Shown here: positions 41,408-51,030 of the stretch, in pieces
Numbering within the stretch: position 1 is the first letter of the stretch
How the letters are laid out: each line of letters starts with the position of its first letter
Source: HGM04593 sp045647885
GTDB lineage: Bacteria > Bacteroidota > Bacteroidia > Bacteroidales > Bacteroidaceae
DNA: 64,000 nt
Assembly: GCA_045647885.1 (NCBI GenBank)
Contig: JAZRMX010000006.1
Coordinates: 1-64,000 of the forward strand
Reading direction: 5' to 3'
The notes under the pieces: generated by a model
The model's input: the letters and a program-made list of their open reading frames with translations, nothing else
What the model was told of the DNA's origin: nothing
The model's database searches: none
Translations under genes and position numbers: made by a program

Positions 41408-42787
41408 TTATTCCTCTTTCTTGGCTTTAGCTGCTTTTTTGGGCTTTGCCTCTTTAGCAGGCTCCTCTTCTGTTGATTTTGCAGCCTTCTTTGCTTTTGT
41501 GGCAAGCTTGCTCTTAAGGCTCTCAACCTCGGCCTCGAGCTGAACAATCTCAACCTCCTGGTTCTCTATCATCTGCTGCAATGCACCAAGCTCCTCGTTG
41601 TCAATCTCCTCGGGATACTGGGCACGAACACGAGCCATAAAGTCGCCAAGAATATTCATATAGTTAGTGAAAGCATCGTAAGGCGATTCATAGATGCAAC
41701 GCTCAGTGATGATACCATTCTGCTTTGTTGTCATAAAGCGAAGGTTCTCGGCTGCCTGCAAGTAATCGAAATCCTGTTTCAACTTCTTGTCATCAGACAA
41801 AGAGATACGCTCTGCAAGGCTGTAGAGTTTGTCGAAAGCCTCACGCTGCAGGCTGTTACCCAACCAAGAGCTGGCGTCGCGCTCCTCGTCCATCCAAGAA
41901 AGGGGATAAGAAACCTCGAGAGGACCAACAGACTTATGCTTATCGATAATCTCTGAAGGTGTAGAGAATGAGATGCCACGGTCTTTAGCACAAGCGGGGA
42001 TAGCTTTCAAGAAATCCAGAATGTGTGAAGACAAGGGCTGTGAAACACCAAGAGCGTGAAGGTTCATAAAGATGTTTATAACCTCTTCCTCCTCGGGAAG
42101 TGATGCAATCCAGTCTACATAAGTCTCGGCAAACAAGGGATACTCGCTCCATTTGGGGTTAGAGAAACGGAGAGAAATATCGTCGGACAACTTATAGTCG
42201 CGGAGCAACAGTTTCAAGCTGGGAGCTGTGCTGCAGTTGTATACAAAGTGGGGGCTTCTCCAAGCAAGGATGTGCTTTGCTCCTTCAGAGAGCATACCTT
42301 TAAAGCCCATAGATGCAGCCATCTCACCAATCTCGTCAGAGTAGATAAGACCAGAGTTACGCAACACTTTGGGCTTCTTGCCAAAGAGCTCCTTAATCTT
42401 GCGGTTCTGACGCTGAACCTCCTCCATAAACACCTCGCGCGATGCCAATGATGACAAACCGTGTGAATAGGGCTCGCAGAGGAACTCGCAGCAACCGGTT
42501 TTGTTAATCTCGTGCAAAAGCTCAATAACCTGGGGAGCATAAAGCTCGAGCATCTCAAGACCTACACCCGATACCGAGAATGCCACTTTGAAGGCACCAT
42601 TATTCTCTTTAATCATCTCGAGCATTGTTGTCAATGCAGGGATATAAGATTTTTCAGCAATTTCTGTGATAGCGCTCTCGTTTGCATAATCGTCATAGTA
42701 GTAGTGATCTGTACCTATGTCGAAGAAACGATAGCGTTTCAACTGTCTGATTTGATGAATCTCGAAATAGAAACAAATTGTTTTCAT
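41408..42787 (-). CDS. GH57 family alpha-amylase-like enzyme with C-terminal coiled coil and Lys/Ala tail
   Basis: The 459-residue protein has a GH57 N-terminal barrel (about 1-290), with the first conserved region degraded to FYFEIHQIRQL. SVSGVGLEMLELYAP, GCCEFLCEPYSHGL and KVLRNSGLIYSDEIGEMAASMGFKGMLSEG are typical. A helical region follows. Residues about 400-432 form a heptad-like coiled coil, and the last about 28 residues are almost only Lys, Ala, Glu and Pro. GH57 enzymes cleave or transfer alpha-glucan chains; no signal peptide is present, so it acts on cytoplasmic glycogen. It is the last gene of the debranching enzyme-GT4-GH57 operon. Confidence 0.88.
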   Translation of the reverse strand: MKTICFYFEIHQIRQLKRYRFFDIGTDHYYYDDYANESAITEIAEKSYIPALTTMLEMIKENNGAFKVAFSVSGVGLEMLELYAPQVIELLHEINKTGCCEFLCEPYSHGLSSLASREVFMEEVQRQNRKIKELFGKKPKVLRNSGLIYSDEIGEMAASMGFKGMLSEGAKHILAWRSPHFVYNCSTAPSLKLLLRDYKLSDDISLRFSNPKWSEYPLFAETYVDWIASLPEEEEVINIFMNLHALGVSQPLSSHILDFLKAIPACAKDRGISFSTPSEIIDKHKSVGPLEVSYPLSWMDEERDASSWLGNSLQREAFDKLYSLAERISLSDDKKLKQDFDYLQAAENLRFMTTKQNGIITERCIYESPYDAFTNYMNILGDFMARVRAQYPEEIDNEELGALQQMIENQEVEIVQLEAEVESLKSKLATKAKKAAKSTEEEPAKEAKPKKAAKAKKEE

Positions 42788-42807
42788 ATTATTCGTTTTT
42801 TAAAATT

Positions 42808-44070
42808 TTACCAACCCATTACTTGTTCATAAACCTTACGCAGTTTAAGAGCTACGTTCTCCCAGGTGATCTGGTTCACCTCGTTTCTACCCTCAACCTT
42901 CAAATACTCATACAACGATTCGTTGTTACAGATTGAGTAGATGGCGTCGGCCATTGCATGGATATCCCAATAGTCGGTCTTGATACACTTGTCAAGAATC
43001 TCGGCACAACCCGACTGTTTAGATATAATGGTGGGCACGTCGCACTGCATAGCCTCCAACGGAGAGATACCGAAGGGCTCACTAACCGAAGGCATTATAT
43101 ACACATCACTAGCCTTGAGGCACTCGTACACCTGACGACCGCGCATAAAGCCGGGGAAGTGGAACCTGTCCGAAATACCGCGCTGTGCTACCAAGCGTAT
43201 CATATCGTTCATCATATCACCGCTACCGGCCATACAGAAACGGATATTCTTGGTGCGCTTTAACACCATAGCTGCAGCCTCCACAAAATACTCGGGACCC
43301 TTTTGCATTGTGATACGGCCAAGGAAGGTTACAACCTTCTCATTAGGTATCTTTTTGGGAACTATATCGAGAACATCCTGCTCCAGGGGAGTTACCGCAT
43401 TGTGCAGAGTAGACACTTTGTCGGGGTTCTGATGATATTTATGAATAACAGTCTGACGAGTGAGCTCGCTCACACACAAAATATGGTCGGCGTTGTCCAT
43501 ACCGTTCTTCTCAATAGCATAAACGGTGGGGTTTACATTACCACGGCTACGGTCGAAGTCGGTAGCGTGAACGTGGATAACCAATTTCTTGCCTGATACC
43601 TGTTTTGCGTGTATACCTGCGGGATATGTGAGCCAGTCGTGTGAGTGGATAATATCGAACTCCTCGGCACGCGCTACAACACCTGCAATTATCGAGTAGT
43701 TATTGATCTCTTCGTGCAGATTTTCGGGATAGCCACCCGCAAACTCCATACAACCGAGGTCGTTTGTATTCATATAGCTGAAATCGCCATATATGTGTTC
43801 GCGATAACGATAGTACTCATCGGGTGTTATCACTGAACCTACACGGGAATTCACATAATTATGGTCTACATTCTTCCATACGATGGGCACGGAGTTCATT
43901 CCGACGATTCTCAAGAAACTGTTATCTTCGTCACCATAAGGTTTGGGAATACAGAATTTAATCTCAACATCGCCTTGCTGAACAAAACCTTTAGTAAGTC
44001 CGTAGCTTGCCGTACCGAGTCCTCCCGAGATATGAGGGGGAAACTCCCAACCGAACATTAAAACTTTCAT
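42808..44070 (-). CDS. GT4-family glycosyltransferase (glycogen synthase-like)
   Basis: The 420-residue GT-B enzyme begins MKVLMFGWEFPPHISGGLGTASYGL, with an intact glycine-rich GGLG loop. It has HSHDWLTYPAG, the Rossmann segment TFLGRITMQKGPEYFVEAA and the C-terminal donor motif SEPFGISPLEAMQCDVPTI with both Glu residues. The context (debranching enzyme 5 nt upstream, GH57 20 nt downstream) argues for alpha-glucan elongation. In Bacteroidetes this GT4 form is usually annotated as a glycogen synthase-like transferase. The true donor is unproven. Confidence 0.88.
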   Translation of the reverse strand: MKVLMFGWEFPPHISGGLGTASYGLTKGFVQQGDVEIKFCIPKPYGDEDNSFLRIVGMNSVPIVWKNVDHNYVNSRVGSVITPDEYYRYREHIYGDFSYMNTNDLGCMEFAGGYPENLHEEINNYSIIAGVVARAEEFDIIHSHDWLTYPAGIHAKQVSGKKLVIHVHATDFDRSRGNVNPTVYAIEKNGMDNADHILCVSELTRQTVIHKYHQNPDKVSTLHNAVTPLEQDVLDIVPKKIPNEKVVTFLGRITMQKGPEYFVEAAAMVLKRTKNIRFCMAGSGDMMNDMIRLVAQRGISDRFHFPGFMRGRQVYECLKASDVYIMPSVSEPFGISPLEAMQCDVPTIISKQSGCAEILDKCIKTDYWDIHAMADAIYSICNNESLYEYLKVEGRNEVNQITWENVALKLRKVYEQVMGW

Positions 44071-44075
44071 ATTGC

Positions 44076-46028
44076 TTATCCCTCCATTTTAGATTCATAC
44101 TGTTTGAGCAACTGGCTTGTTCTCAAGATCTGTGCCACGTTCATTGCAAACGCCACAGCACCACGACCCTTGAACGGCGGGTTGCCATCGAATACCTCAG
44201 GAATAGAACCTACGCAGTGCTGTACTATTTCGTCCTCGAAACCAATCATCTGACGCTCCACGAACGATACTCCGCTCATCTTGTAGATCTTCAGATAGGC
44301 CTCGTAGTAGAAACCGCCCAACCAAGGCCATGCTGTACCCTGGTGGTAAGCATAGTCGCGCTGAATCTGCGGGCCCACATAGTTGGGGTTGTAACCAACA
44401 CTCTTGGGCGACAACGAACGCAAACCACGCGGTGTCAAAAGCTCACGTGTTACTATATCGAGGATTTTTTTCTTCTGTTTTGAATCAAGGGGTGAGTTGT
44501 CGAGAGCCACCGCGAATATCATATTGGGGCGCACGCTCCAATCGACATAATCACCATCTACATAGTCGTACAGATAACCGTGCTCATTGAGGAATACCTC
44601 GCCGAATGCCTTACCTGCAAGAGGCAAAAGACGTACAAGAGAGTCGAGAACCTGCTGGTTATGCATAAGTTCCGCCATCTGCTGTATGAACACGAGGGCA
44701 TTATACCACAATGCGTTAATCTCAACAACATAACCTGTACGGGGAACAACGGGGCGACCGTTTACCGAGGAGTTCATCCAGGTAACAGCCTTGTCCTTGC
44801 CGTTTGTAGAGAGAAGACCGTTCTGCATTACGCGCAAGTTGTTGTGACGGTTATTGCGGATAAAGTCATAAATCTTCATCAACAAATCGCCATACTTGTC
44901 GCGACAAGCCTCCATGCTGCACTCCTTGGCATACTGCTGCAAAGCCCATACTGCCCAGAGAAGCACATCGGGATGCTCCATCTCGTATATTTTCACATTG
45001 CTGTTTCTGTCGTTCATAAAGTCATCAATAGCAATGCTTGCGGTCTTCATAACCTTCTCGAACTCATCGTAATGTCCTTGCGAGAGCGCAAGACCGGGCA
45101 ACGACACAAAGAGGTCACGGGCACGGCACTTGAACCAGGGATAACCGGCGAGGATGTAAATGTGCTCGCCCTGTACGTTGAAGAACTGGTTACCGGCACA
45201 CTGCATACAGTGCATAAAGCTGTCACGCGGGTCGCGGATTGCCTCCTCGTGCTCGAAAGCAGCCTTCATAGAGCGTGTAGTCATAGGAGACACACCACCC
45301 GAGAATACGATACTTTCACCGGCCTTCATCTTCACCTCGAAATAACCGGGAACAAAGAGATCCTCGTTAAAGTCGTAACCGCGCTCAAGCTCTTTCACAT
45401 ACTCGATACCGCGATACCAGTCGGGGGTGTAGACAAACTCGTTCTTCTTATTGAGCTGCATGTAGAGGTCGGGGTAATCGGTATACATACGCATACTGAT
45501 ACCGTTTTCAACCTCTTTGTAGCTACGGTCGGCAATACTGTTTTCGTGAGTATATTCACGAACGCTGCGGAACGCCAAGAAAGGACGCAGACGCAAGGTT
45601 ACTGCCGTATTCGCCTTCAACAAAGTGTAGCGAATAAGAATTCTGTTCTCGTGGTGCACAAAGGCTTTCTCTTTTTTAAGCCACACGCCACCCACGTTGT
45701 AAATGGTGGTGGGGACACGCTCCCAGGCAAACTCGCGAATATATTTGTTGCCGCGGGGACTGAAGTTATCGGCATTGTATTTGTGCAATCCCAAGTTGAA
45801 TTCAGCACCGTGCAGAACCACTGTCTCGTCGAGCGACGAAAGCAGTACGTGATTCTCATCATCGAGCTGTGGGATGGGAACAACCAACAATCCGTGATAT
45901 TTACGGGTGTTACAATCGACAATAGTCGAACAATGATAAGCACCCGAACGGTTAGTCCTCAGAATCTCCTTTTGCAACGACTCTTCCAAGTTCGTCATCA
46001 GCGTTTTTTCGAATCGCAAATAACTCAT
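44076..46028 (-). CDS. Glycogen debranching enzyme (amylo-alpha-1,6-glucosidase, GH133 type)
   Basis: The 650-residue cytoplasmic enzyme has an N-terminal GDE_N domain (about 15-240, starting EILRTNRSGAYHCSTIVDCNTRKYHGLLVV) and a C-terminal GDE_C (alpha/alpha)6 domain. The latter shows YPWFKCRARDLFVSLPGLALSQGHYDEFEKVM, NSSVNGRPVVPRTGYVVEINALWYNAL and YHQGTAWPWLGGFYYEAYLK. It trims alpha-1,6 branch stubs of glycogen. It is the first gene of the operon with GT4 and GH57 and has its own promoter at 46071-46102. Confidence 0.93.
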   Translation of the reverse strand: MSYLRFEKTLMTNLEESLQKEILRTNRSGAYHCSTIVDCNTRKYHGLLVVPIPQLDDENHVLLSSLDETVVLHGAEFNLGLHKYNADNFSPRGNKYIREFAWERVPTTIYNVGGVWLKKEKAFVHHENRILIRYTLLKANTAVTLRLRPFLAFRSVREYTHENSIADRSYKEVENGISMRMYTDYPDLYMQLNKKNEFVYTPDWYRGIEYVKELERGYDFNEDLFVPGYFEVKMKAGESIVFSGGVSPMTTRSMKAAFEHEEAIRDPRDSFMHCMQCAGNQFFNVQGEHIYILAGYPWFKCRARDLFVSLPGLALSQGHYDEFEKVMKTASIAIDDFMNDRNSNVKIYEMEHPDVLLWAVWALQQYAKECSMEACRDKYGDLLMKIYDFIRNNRHNNLRVMQNGLLSTNGKDKAVTWMNSSVNGRPVVPRTGYVVEINALWYNALVFIQQMAELMHNQQVLDSLVRLLPLAGKAFGEVFLNEHGYLYDYVDGDYVDWSVRPNMIFAVALDNSPLDSKQKKKILDIVTRELLTPRGLRSLSPKSVGYNPNYVGPQIQRDYAYHQGTAWPWLGGFYYEAYLKIYKMSGVSFVERQMIGFEDEIVQHCVGSIPEVFDGNPPFKGRGAVAFAMNVAQILRTSQLLKQYESKMEG

Positions 46029-46070
46029 CTCGTATAAATTATTTATTAAACAATTTTACTTATCACTTCC

Positions 46071-46102
46071 CAAATGTAATGATTATAAAATTGAATAACA
46101 AA
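46071..46102 (-). promoter_or_regulatory. Promoter of the debranching enzyme-GT4-GH57 operon
   Basis: On the minus strand TTTG (46099-46102) and TACATTTG (46071-46078) are spaced by 20 nt, 42 nt before the ATG at 46028. Confidence 0.75.
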
Positions 46103-46148
46103 AAAGTGAGCCTTTTTTTGAAAAAAAATATAAAAAGTTGCAAAATCC

Positions 46149-48308
46149 TTAATCGTCGAACAACGAAACTGTTATTTTAAAGCCAATTTTGTGATATGAG
46201 AAGTTCTCGAAACCGGTAAAGACACCAAGATTCACATAAGGCGTTTCCACTCCATAACCAAGCTCAAAATAGGGGCACAAATCCGAAATGAAAAGAAGGT
46301 TGAAAAAGAGCATTTCATTCTTGAAGAACTTCACCCTGGGCAGCACTTTCTGCAGCACTAAAAACGGCGACACATAAGCAGCGTTGGCACGCAAATAACG
46401 GTTGGCCGAATTGTACCAGCGCGAGTCGAGCAGATGGAAAACACCACTCAACTCGTCGTCCTTGTCAAGCGGCAAAATGTTATCGCACAGAAAGGTATAA
46501 GAAATAAAATGCGAGTTCTTCTCGTACACATAACCACCGAATCCCAAACGTGTGTAAAGCAACGCATTACCCTGCAGATGTTTCTTGTGTTGCATATCAA
46601 ATTCCACTCGCGTGTACACATCCTTTGAAGCAAAGATTCCACGCACACCCTGCTCCACATCGAGCAGAAAACGTGGCATACGGGAACCCAGATTCACTTT
46701 CCTGTTGCCGTCGTAGTAATAATACATTCCCGGGTGCCAGGTAAGCAGAAGACTGGGAGCAAGGCTCCTGAACTTTTCGTGCTTTATCTGCGCCGTATTG
46801 CTCTTTCCCTCACGCATTGTACGATAATAAAAATTTACACCGGCACGTACATCAAGACCATTGCACAACTCACGCTGCACAGCAATATTCATACGGGTAT
46901 CACGGAAAACATTATATCTCTTGAAAGGAGTCTCGGGAGCCACGACTTTTTCAGCATTTTCATCATTTGTTGAAAATTCCTGATAAATACTGTTGTCGCG
47001 ATACAAACTGAACAAGAGCGCACCTCTGTTGCGGACATCGAAAACCCAATTGCCCTGCACGCCCCAATAAACCTCCTTGCGTTTGAAACTATAACCCACC
47101 CACGGTTTCAAAAAGAGATAGTTCCCGTTGCCCAGACGGCTATTGAAGTTCATCGCCAGTTTATAGGTAACTCCCTTGCCTGTGCTGTAACGCAGGTACG
47201 ATGGATTTATCAAAGGATAGAGTTTGAGATCACTGCTGCCCCAGTTCAGGTAATGACTGCTCACCATCTTGTCACCCGCCTCCCATAACCAGCGCAGCAC
47301 CTTGTCGTTCTTCCAGCTCTTCTTCTCACTGTTTTTTTCATCAATAAGCAACGACAGAACCGATGCCGTGTCGCATTTCATAACCCCTTCGCGCACATAC
47401 ATCAAGGAGTCGGACTGCAAAAGAGGCTTTTTTCTATAAAGCGAAGCATACTCGCTGCCGCCACCGCTGTGACCGGTATCCCATACAGCATTCAAAGAAC
47501 CGGTAAGATCAAAACGCTCCTTCTTGTCATACCCCTTCAGTTCATTTGAAAGTGCCGAATAATCATATTCCGCCTCGGCTCTTATATCAAGTTTGTTCAA
47601 GGCAAACTTATAGTCAATCTCCAGGTCAATTTTCTTTACTACATAACGTTCCAAGCCTGCACGCCCCATTTCACAGTTCACCTTAAAACGGCTCTGCTCG
47701 TCCCAACCCTCGGCATAAAACGAGAGTACAGAAGCTACACTGTCGAGCACCACCCACCCCTCGGTAAGCAGTTTTATATTGTCAAAACGTTTCTTAAAAC
47801 AGACCTTCACTTCGCCACTCCCCCCGGCATAAGCGGTATCGACAGAATATGTGTAATATCTATAATTTGCAGGATGGATGGGCGAAAGATACTGCGCCTT
47901 AAAAAGTTTCTCGCGCAGGAAATCGGGGCTCATATAGAAGAGCACCCTGTCAATCTCGCCACTACCGTGCCTGAAGGTTGTAAGATGCGCCACACGCCGT
48001 ATATCGGGCACAGAATTCTTTACATAATGAACATCGTAAAAGAACTCCGAGAGATAGTCCTGTTTCTTTGAATTGAAACGGGTGAGGCCGGGGATAAGAT
48101 TCAGATATATCATCTGCCGCCTGACGTCGACCCTCTCCTTTATATATAAGGTTCCAAAAACCTCACTTACCTCAAATTCCCCGGCGAGCAGACGTCTGCC
48201 ATATGCATCCATAACGCATTTGGCAGCACCGTCGTCGGAGATGCTGCCAAACACAGGTATAGAAACATATACCCAGAGGGTTAAAAAGAGAATTATCGGT
48301 CTAAACAT
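46149..48308 (-). CDS. DUF5686-type outer-membrane beta-barrel protein
   Basis: The 719-residue exported protein has a signal peptide (about 1-22). An N-terminal region includes the FGTLYIKERVDVRRQMIYLNLIPGLTRF segment of DUF5686 proteins. A long run of amphipathic beta-strands rich in Tyr/Phe follows, ending in ITVSLFDD. It is likely an outer-membrane barrel of unknown function. The carboxypeptidase-like N-terminal domain seen in many relatives is absent. It lies 11 nt after kdsA, so it may be linked to the cell envelope. No strong terminator separates it from the next promoter. Confidence 0.75.
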   Translation of the reverse strand: MFRPIILFLTLWVYVSIPVFGSISDDGAAKCVMDAYGRRLLAGEFEVSEVFGTLYIKERVDVRRQMIYLNLIPGLTRFNSKKQDYLSEFFYDVHYVKNSVPDIRRVAHLTTFRHGSGEIDRVLFYMSPDFLREKLFKAQYLSPIHPANYRYYTYSVDTAYAGGSGEVKVCFKKRFDNIKLLTEGWVVLDSVASVLSFYAEGWDEQSRFKVNCEMGRAGLERYVVKKIDLEIDYKFALNKLDIRAEAEYDYSALSNELKGYDKKERFDLTGSLNAVWDTGHSGGGSEYASLYRKKPLLQSDSLMYVREGVMKCDTASVLSLLIDEKNSEKKSWKNDKVLRWLWEAGDKMVSSHYLNWGSSDLKLYPLINPSYLRYSTGKGVTYKLAMNFNSRLGNGNYLFLKPWVGYSFKRKEVYWGVQGNWVFDVRNRGALLFSLYRDNSIYQEFSTNDENAEKVVAPETPFKRYNVFRDTRMNIAVQRELCNGLDVRAGVNFYYRTMREGKSNTAQIKHEKFRSLAPSLLLTWHPGMYYYYDGNRKVNLGSRMPRFLLDVEQGVRGIFASKDVYTRVEFDMQHKKHLQGNALLYTRLGFGGYVYEKNSHFISYTFLCDNILPLDKDDELSGVFHLLDSRWYNSANRYLRANAAYVSPFLVLQKVLPRVKFFKNEMLFFNLLFISDLCPYFELGYGVETPYVNLGVFTGFENFSYHKIGFKITVSLFDD

Positions 48309-48319
48309 TACAATTGGTA

Positions 48320-49123
48320 TCAGCGCACAGCCGCACGCACTCTCAAGAGAGTATCGAGCAAATCCTCGAGCAAGTCGAGACGGAGCATATTCGCGCCATC
48401 ACTCTTGGCAACAGCAGGGTTCTCGTGTGTCTCTATAAAAATACCATCGGCACCAACAGCTATGGCAGCTTTGGCAATGGTAGAAATCATTTCGGGCATA
48501 CCGCCTGTAACACCGGCAGTCTGGTTAGGCTGCTGCAGGGAGTGGGTAATGTCCATCACCACAGGATAACCGAATGAACGCATCTGCGGTATTCCGCGAA
48601 AATCGACCACCAAGTCCTGATAACCAAAAGTTGTACCACGCTCTGTGAGCATCACTTGGCCGTCGCCACCCTCGGAAACCACCTTCTCGGCAGCAAACTT
48701 CATTGCCATAGGAGACAGGAACTGGCCTTTCTTGATATTCACCACACGACCTGTTTTTGCTGCAGCAACCAGCAGGTCGGTCTGGCGGCAAAGGAATGCC
48801 GGAATCTGCAGGATATCCACATACTCCGCAGCCATTTCAGCCTCCTCGGCCGAATGGACATCAGTAACAACGGGGATGTTGAATGTTTCGCGCACCTTGC
48901 GCAATACGCGCAATGCATTCTCGTCACCAATACCGGTGAAAGAGTCGAGACGCGAACGGTTCGCCTTGCGATACGAACCCTTGAACACATAGGGGATATT
49001 TCTGTCGGCTGTCATAGCCACCACGCGCTCTGCTATACGCATTGCCATATCCTCACCCTCAATTACACAAGGACCTGCCAAGAGGAAAAAGTTCTCTGTC
49101 GAGGTTAAATCTCTTATTGTCAT
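48320..49123 (-). CDS. kdsA: 3-deoxy-8-phosphooctulonate synthase (KDO-8-P synthase)
   Basis: It condenses arabinose-5-phosphate and PEP for the lipid A inner core. The 267-residue TIM barrel shows LAGPCVIEGEDMAMRIAE, FKGSYRKANRSRLDSFTGIG, VVTDVHSAEEA, LQIPAFLCRQTDLLVAAAKTG, NIKKGQFLSP and the C-terminal ETHENPAVAKSDGANML. The 'N' of KANRS and the overall pattern match KdsA rather than DAHP synthase. It lies 6 nt after the lipid kinase gene, in miaA-dagK-kdsA-DUF5686. Confidence 0.96.
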   Translation of the reverse strand: MTIRDLTSTENFFLLAGPCVIEGEDMAMRIAERVVAMTADRNIPYVFKGSYRKANRSRLDSFTGIGDENALRVLRKVRETFNIPVVTDVHSAEEAEMAAEYVDILQIPAFLCRQTDLLVAAAKTGRVVNIKKGQFLSPMAMKFAAEKVVSEGGDGQVMLTERGTTFGYQDLVVDFRGIPQMRSFGYPVVMDITHSLQQPNQTAGVTGGMPEMISTIAKAAIAVGADGIFIETHENPAVAKSDGANMLRLDLLEDLLDTLLRVRAAVR

Positions 49124-49129
49124 AGTCTC

Positions 49130-50071
49130 CTATTTTATTTTAGTTGGTATTATCAATTTAACAGCTTCGGGCAGCACGGTAACCCTCATGGGGAAAGCCG
49201 CGTCGAATATGCGCCCGTCTATACCCACGCGCGCACCGCCCACATCTTCTATAAGTATCTCGGTTGTACGATAAGGCTCCATAAGCCCGAAATTCATTAT
49301 GCGGCGGCGATAAACCATATGAAGACCCTGCAACATACCAAAGAACTTTGGCATCTTTATTGCCGACACATCGAGCTTGCCGTTATAAGGAACAGCACTG
49401 GGAGTCATTCCATAACCGCGCGAATTGCCCACACAAAGCATCATGAATTTCTTGTCCACTGTCTGGTTGTTCAGCTTAAAGCGCATGCTGTAATTCTGAC
49501 GTTTGAACAACAGATGGAAAAGACTGCTCAAAGAAGATACAATCTTTGCAAAAAGGTAACGGCGACGGTTGGCTATTTCCACCACACGGGCAGTGAGCCC
49601 TATATTCAGGACATTAAGGAAATATCTCTTCTTCTCGTCACCATCAACCGAATAACTGCAACACCCAACATCAACACCTCGTGTGCGGTGGGTTATTATG
49701 CAATCGACCGCGGTTTTATAGTCGTGCAAGGGGAGCCCCCAGTAAGAGGCATAGTCATTGGCTATACCGTTAGGAATTATACCTAATGCCACCTTACCGG
49801 CATTCTCCGATGCCATTATGCCGTTTATTACATCCTGCAAGGCACCATCTCCACCTATCACCACAATGGTCTCATAGCCATTGTCGGCAAGCATTGTTGC
49901 CTGGCGCTCGAGCGAACTGTAATCCTCGGACTGTATACAATCGAACTCCACGTGTTTCTCCTTGAGGTATTCGCTTATTTCGCGCCAACGCCTGCCCGGA
50001 GACAAAGAGCCTATACGAGGACAATATATTATTCCCCACCTGTGTCTGTTCTTCCTATTATATATTACCAT
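49130..50071 (-). CDS. Diacylglycerol/lipid kinase family protein
   Basis: The 313-residue DAGK-catalytic fold has the nucleotide loop VVIGGDGALQDVINGIM and GIIPNGIANDYASYWGLP, then the lid domain RYFLNVLNIGLTARVVE, MLCVGNSRGYGMTP and the C-terminal VGIDGRIFDAAFPMRVTVLP. It phosphorylates diacylglycerol or a related lipid such as a sphingoid base; the sequence does not decide which. Its start overlaps the end of miaA by 14 nt, so the two are translationally coupled. Confidence 0.9.
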   Translation of the reverse strand: MVIYNRKNRHRWGIIYCPRIGSLSPGRRWREISEYLKEKHVEFDCIQSEDYSSLERQATMLADNGYETIVVIGGDGALQDVINGIMASENAGKVALGIIPNGIANDYASYWGLPLHDYKTAVDCIITHRTRGVDVGCCSYSVDGDEKKRYFLNVLNIGLTARVVEIANRRRYLFAKIVSSLSSLFHLLFKRQNYSMRFKLNNQTVDKKFMMLCVGNSRGYGMTPSAVPYNGKLDVSAIKMPKFFGMLQGLHMVYRRRIMNFGLMEPYRTTEILIEDVGGARVGIDGRIFDAAFPMRVTVLPEAVKLIIPTKIK

Positions 50072-50993
50072 ACAACATACTCTTTATAATTTCAACCTGC
50101 TCGGCACGAGGCAATGAGCCATCGACCCAATTAATTGCCGTTCCACGCTTTTCCATTCCGCGGAACCAGGTCATCTGCCGCTTCGCAAACTGATGTATGG
50201 CTATCTCAAGCCCATTCACCATCTCGTCATAAGAAAGCTGCCCCGTCACATACATGGTTACAAACTTGTATTCCAGCCCATAATATATGAGTTGCTCAGC
50301 AGTAACACCACCTGCGAGCAAGCGCTCCACCTCCTCGACAAGGCCACAGGAGAGACGCTGGCGCAAACGTGCCGATATACGGTCGCGACGCACCTCGCGG
50401 TCAACGCCCACACCAATGGTAAGTGTGCGTATTGAAGGGAAAGCACGCTCCTCAACCGGGCACGTCGCATAATACTCCTCTATCTCAATGGCGCGTATCG
50501 CACGTTTTTTTGTATCGGTGTCGGTGTTATTATGCAACTGCTTGTAGCCTGCAAGTATGGCTGTGAGTTCTTCGAGACTCTTCTCTTCGAGGCTTGCACG
50601 CAAAGAAGGATTCTCGGGCACGGGAATAAGCCTGTACCCCTTGAGTACCGATTCCACATACATACCGCTACCGCCACACAGCACCGGAAGCGCGCCACGC
50701 GCTTTTACATCGTCGTAGGCTGCAAGGAAATCGCGCTGGAATTCAAAAAGGTTGTACTTTTCCCCGGCATCAACAATATCCACCAGATGAACAGGGACAG
50801 CCTTTCCGTCGCGCACATATTCGTCAAGGTCCTTGCCCGTACCAATATCCATACCACGATACACCTGACGACTGTCGGCACTTATAACCTCGCCGCCAAG
50901 AGCCAAAGCAAGTTCAACCGCAAGCGCAGTTTTTCCGCAAGCAGTAGGCCCCACAACAGCAAGCATATCGTATTTGAAGCAATCTTCACTCAT
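50058..50993 (-). CDS. miaA: tRNA dimethylallyltransferase
   Basis: It adds dimethylallyl to A37 of tRNAs reading UNN codons. The 311-residue protein has a P-loop GPTACGKT (15-22), DSRQVYRGMDIGTGK, the HLVDIVDAGEKYNLFEFQRDF segment, GGSGMYVESVLKGY and the C-terminal QFAKRQMTWFRGM that contacts the substrate. The ATG at 50993 was chosen over a GTG five codons upstream. Bacteroidales often have two MiaA paralogues, so this may be one of a pair. First gene of the operon, with a consensus promoter overlapped by a palindrome. Confidence 0.93.
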   Translation of the reverse strand: MSEDCFKYDMLAVVGPTACGKTALAVELALALGGEVISADSRQVYRGMDIGTGKDLDEYVRDGKAVPVHLVDIVDAGEKYNLFEFQRDFLAAYDDVKARGALPVLCGGSGMYVESVLKGYRLIPVPENPSLRASLEEKSLEELTAILAGYKQLHNNTDTDTKKRAIRAIEIEEYYATCPVEERAFPSIRTLTIGVGVDREVRRDRISARLRQRLSCGLVEEVERLLAGGVTAEQLIYYGLEYKFVTMYVTGQLSYDEMVNGLEIAIHQFAKRQMTWFRGMEKRGTAINWVDGSLPRAEQVEIIKSMLYGNI

Positions 50994-51030
50994 CGGCAGA
51001 CAAGGCACAATAAACCATTATATATATTAT

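Noticed and set aside
44580..46037. 485-codon open frame on the plus strand
   Set aside because: It lies entirely antisense to the debranching enzyme gene, which has clear family motifs. The antisense translation shows no domain and reflects codon bias of the real gene.
46101..46120. A/T-rich hairpin AAAAAAG-tgagc-CTTTTTT after the DUF5686 gene considered as its terminator
   Set aside because: The stem has only one G-C pair and overlaps the promoter of the debranching enzyme operon; too weak to call.
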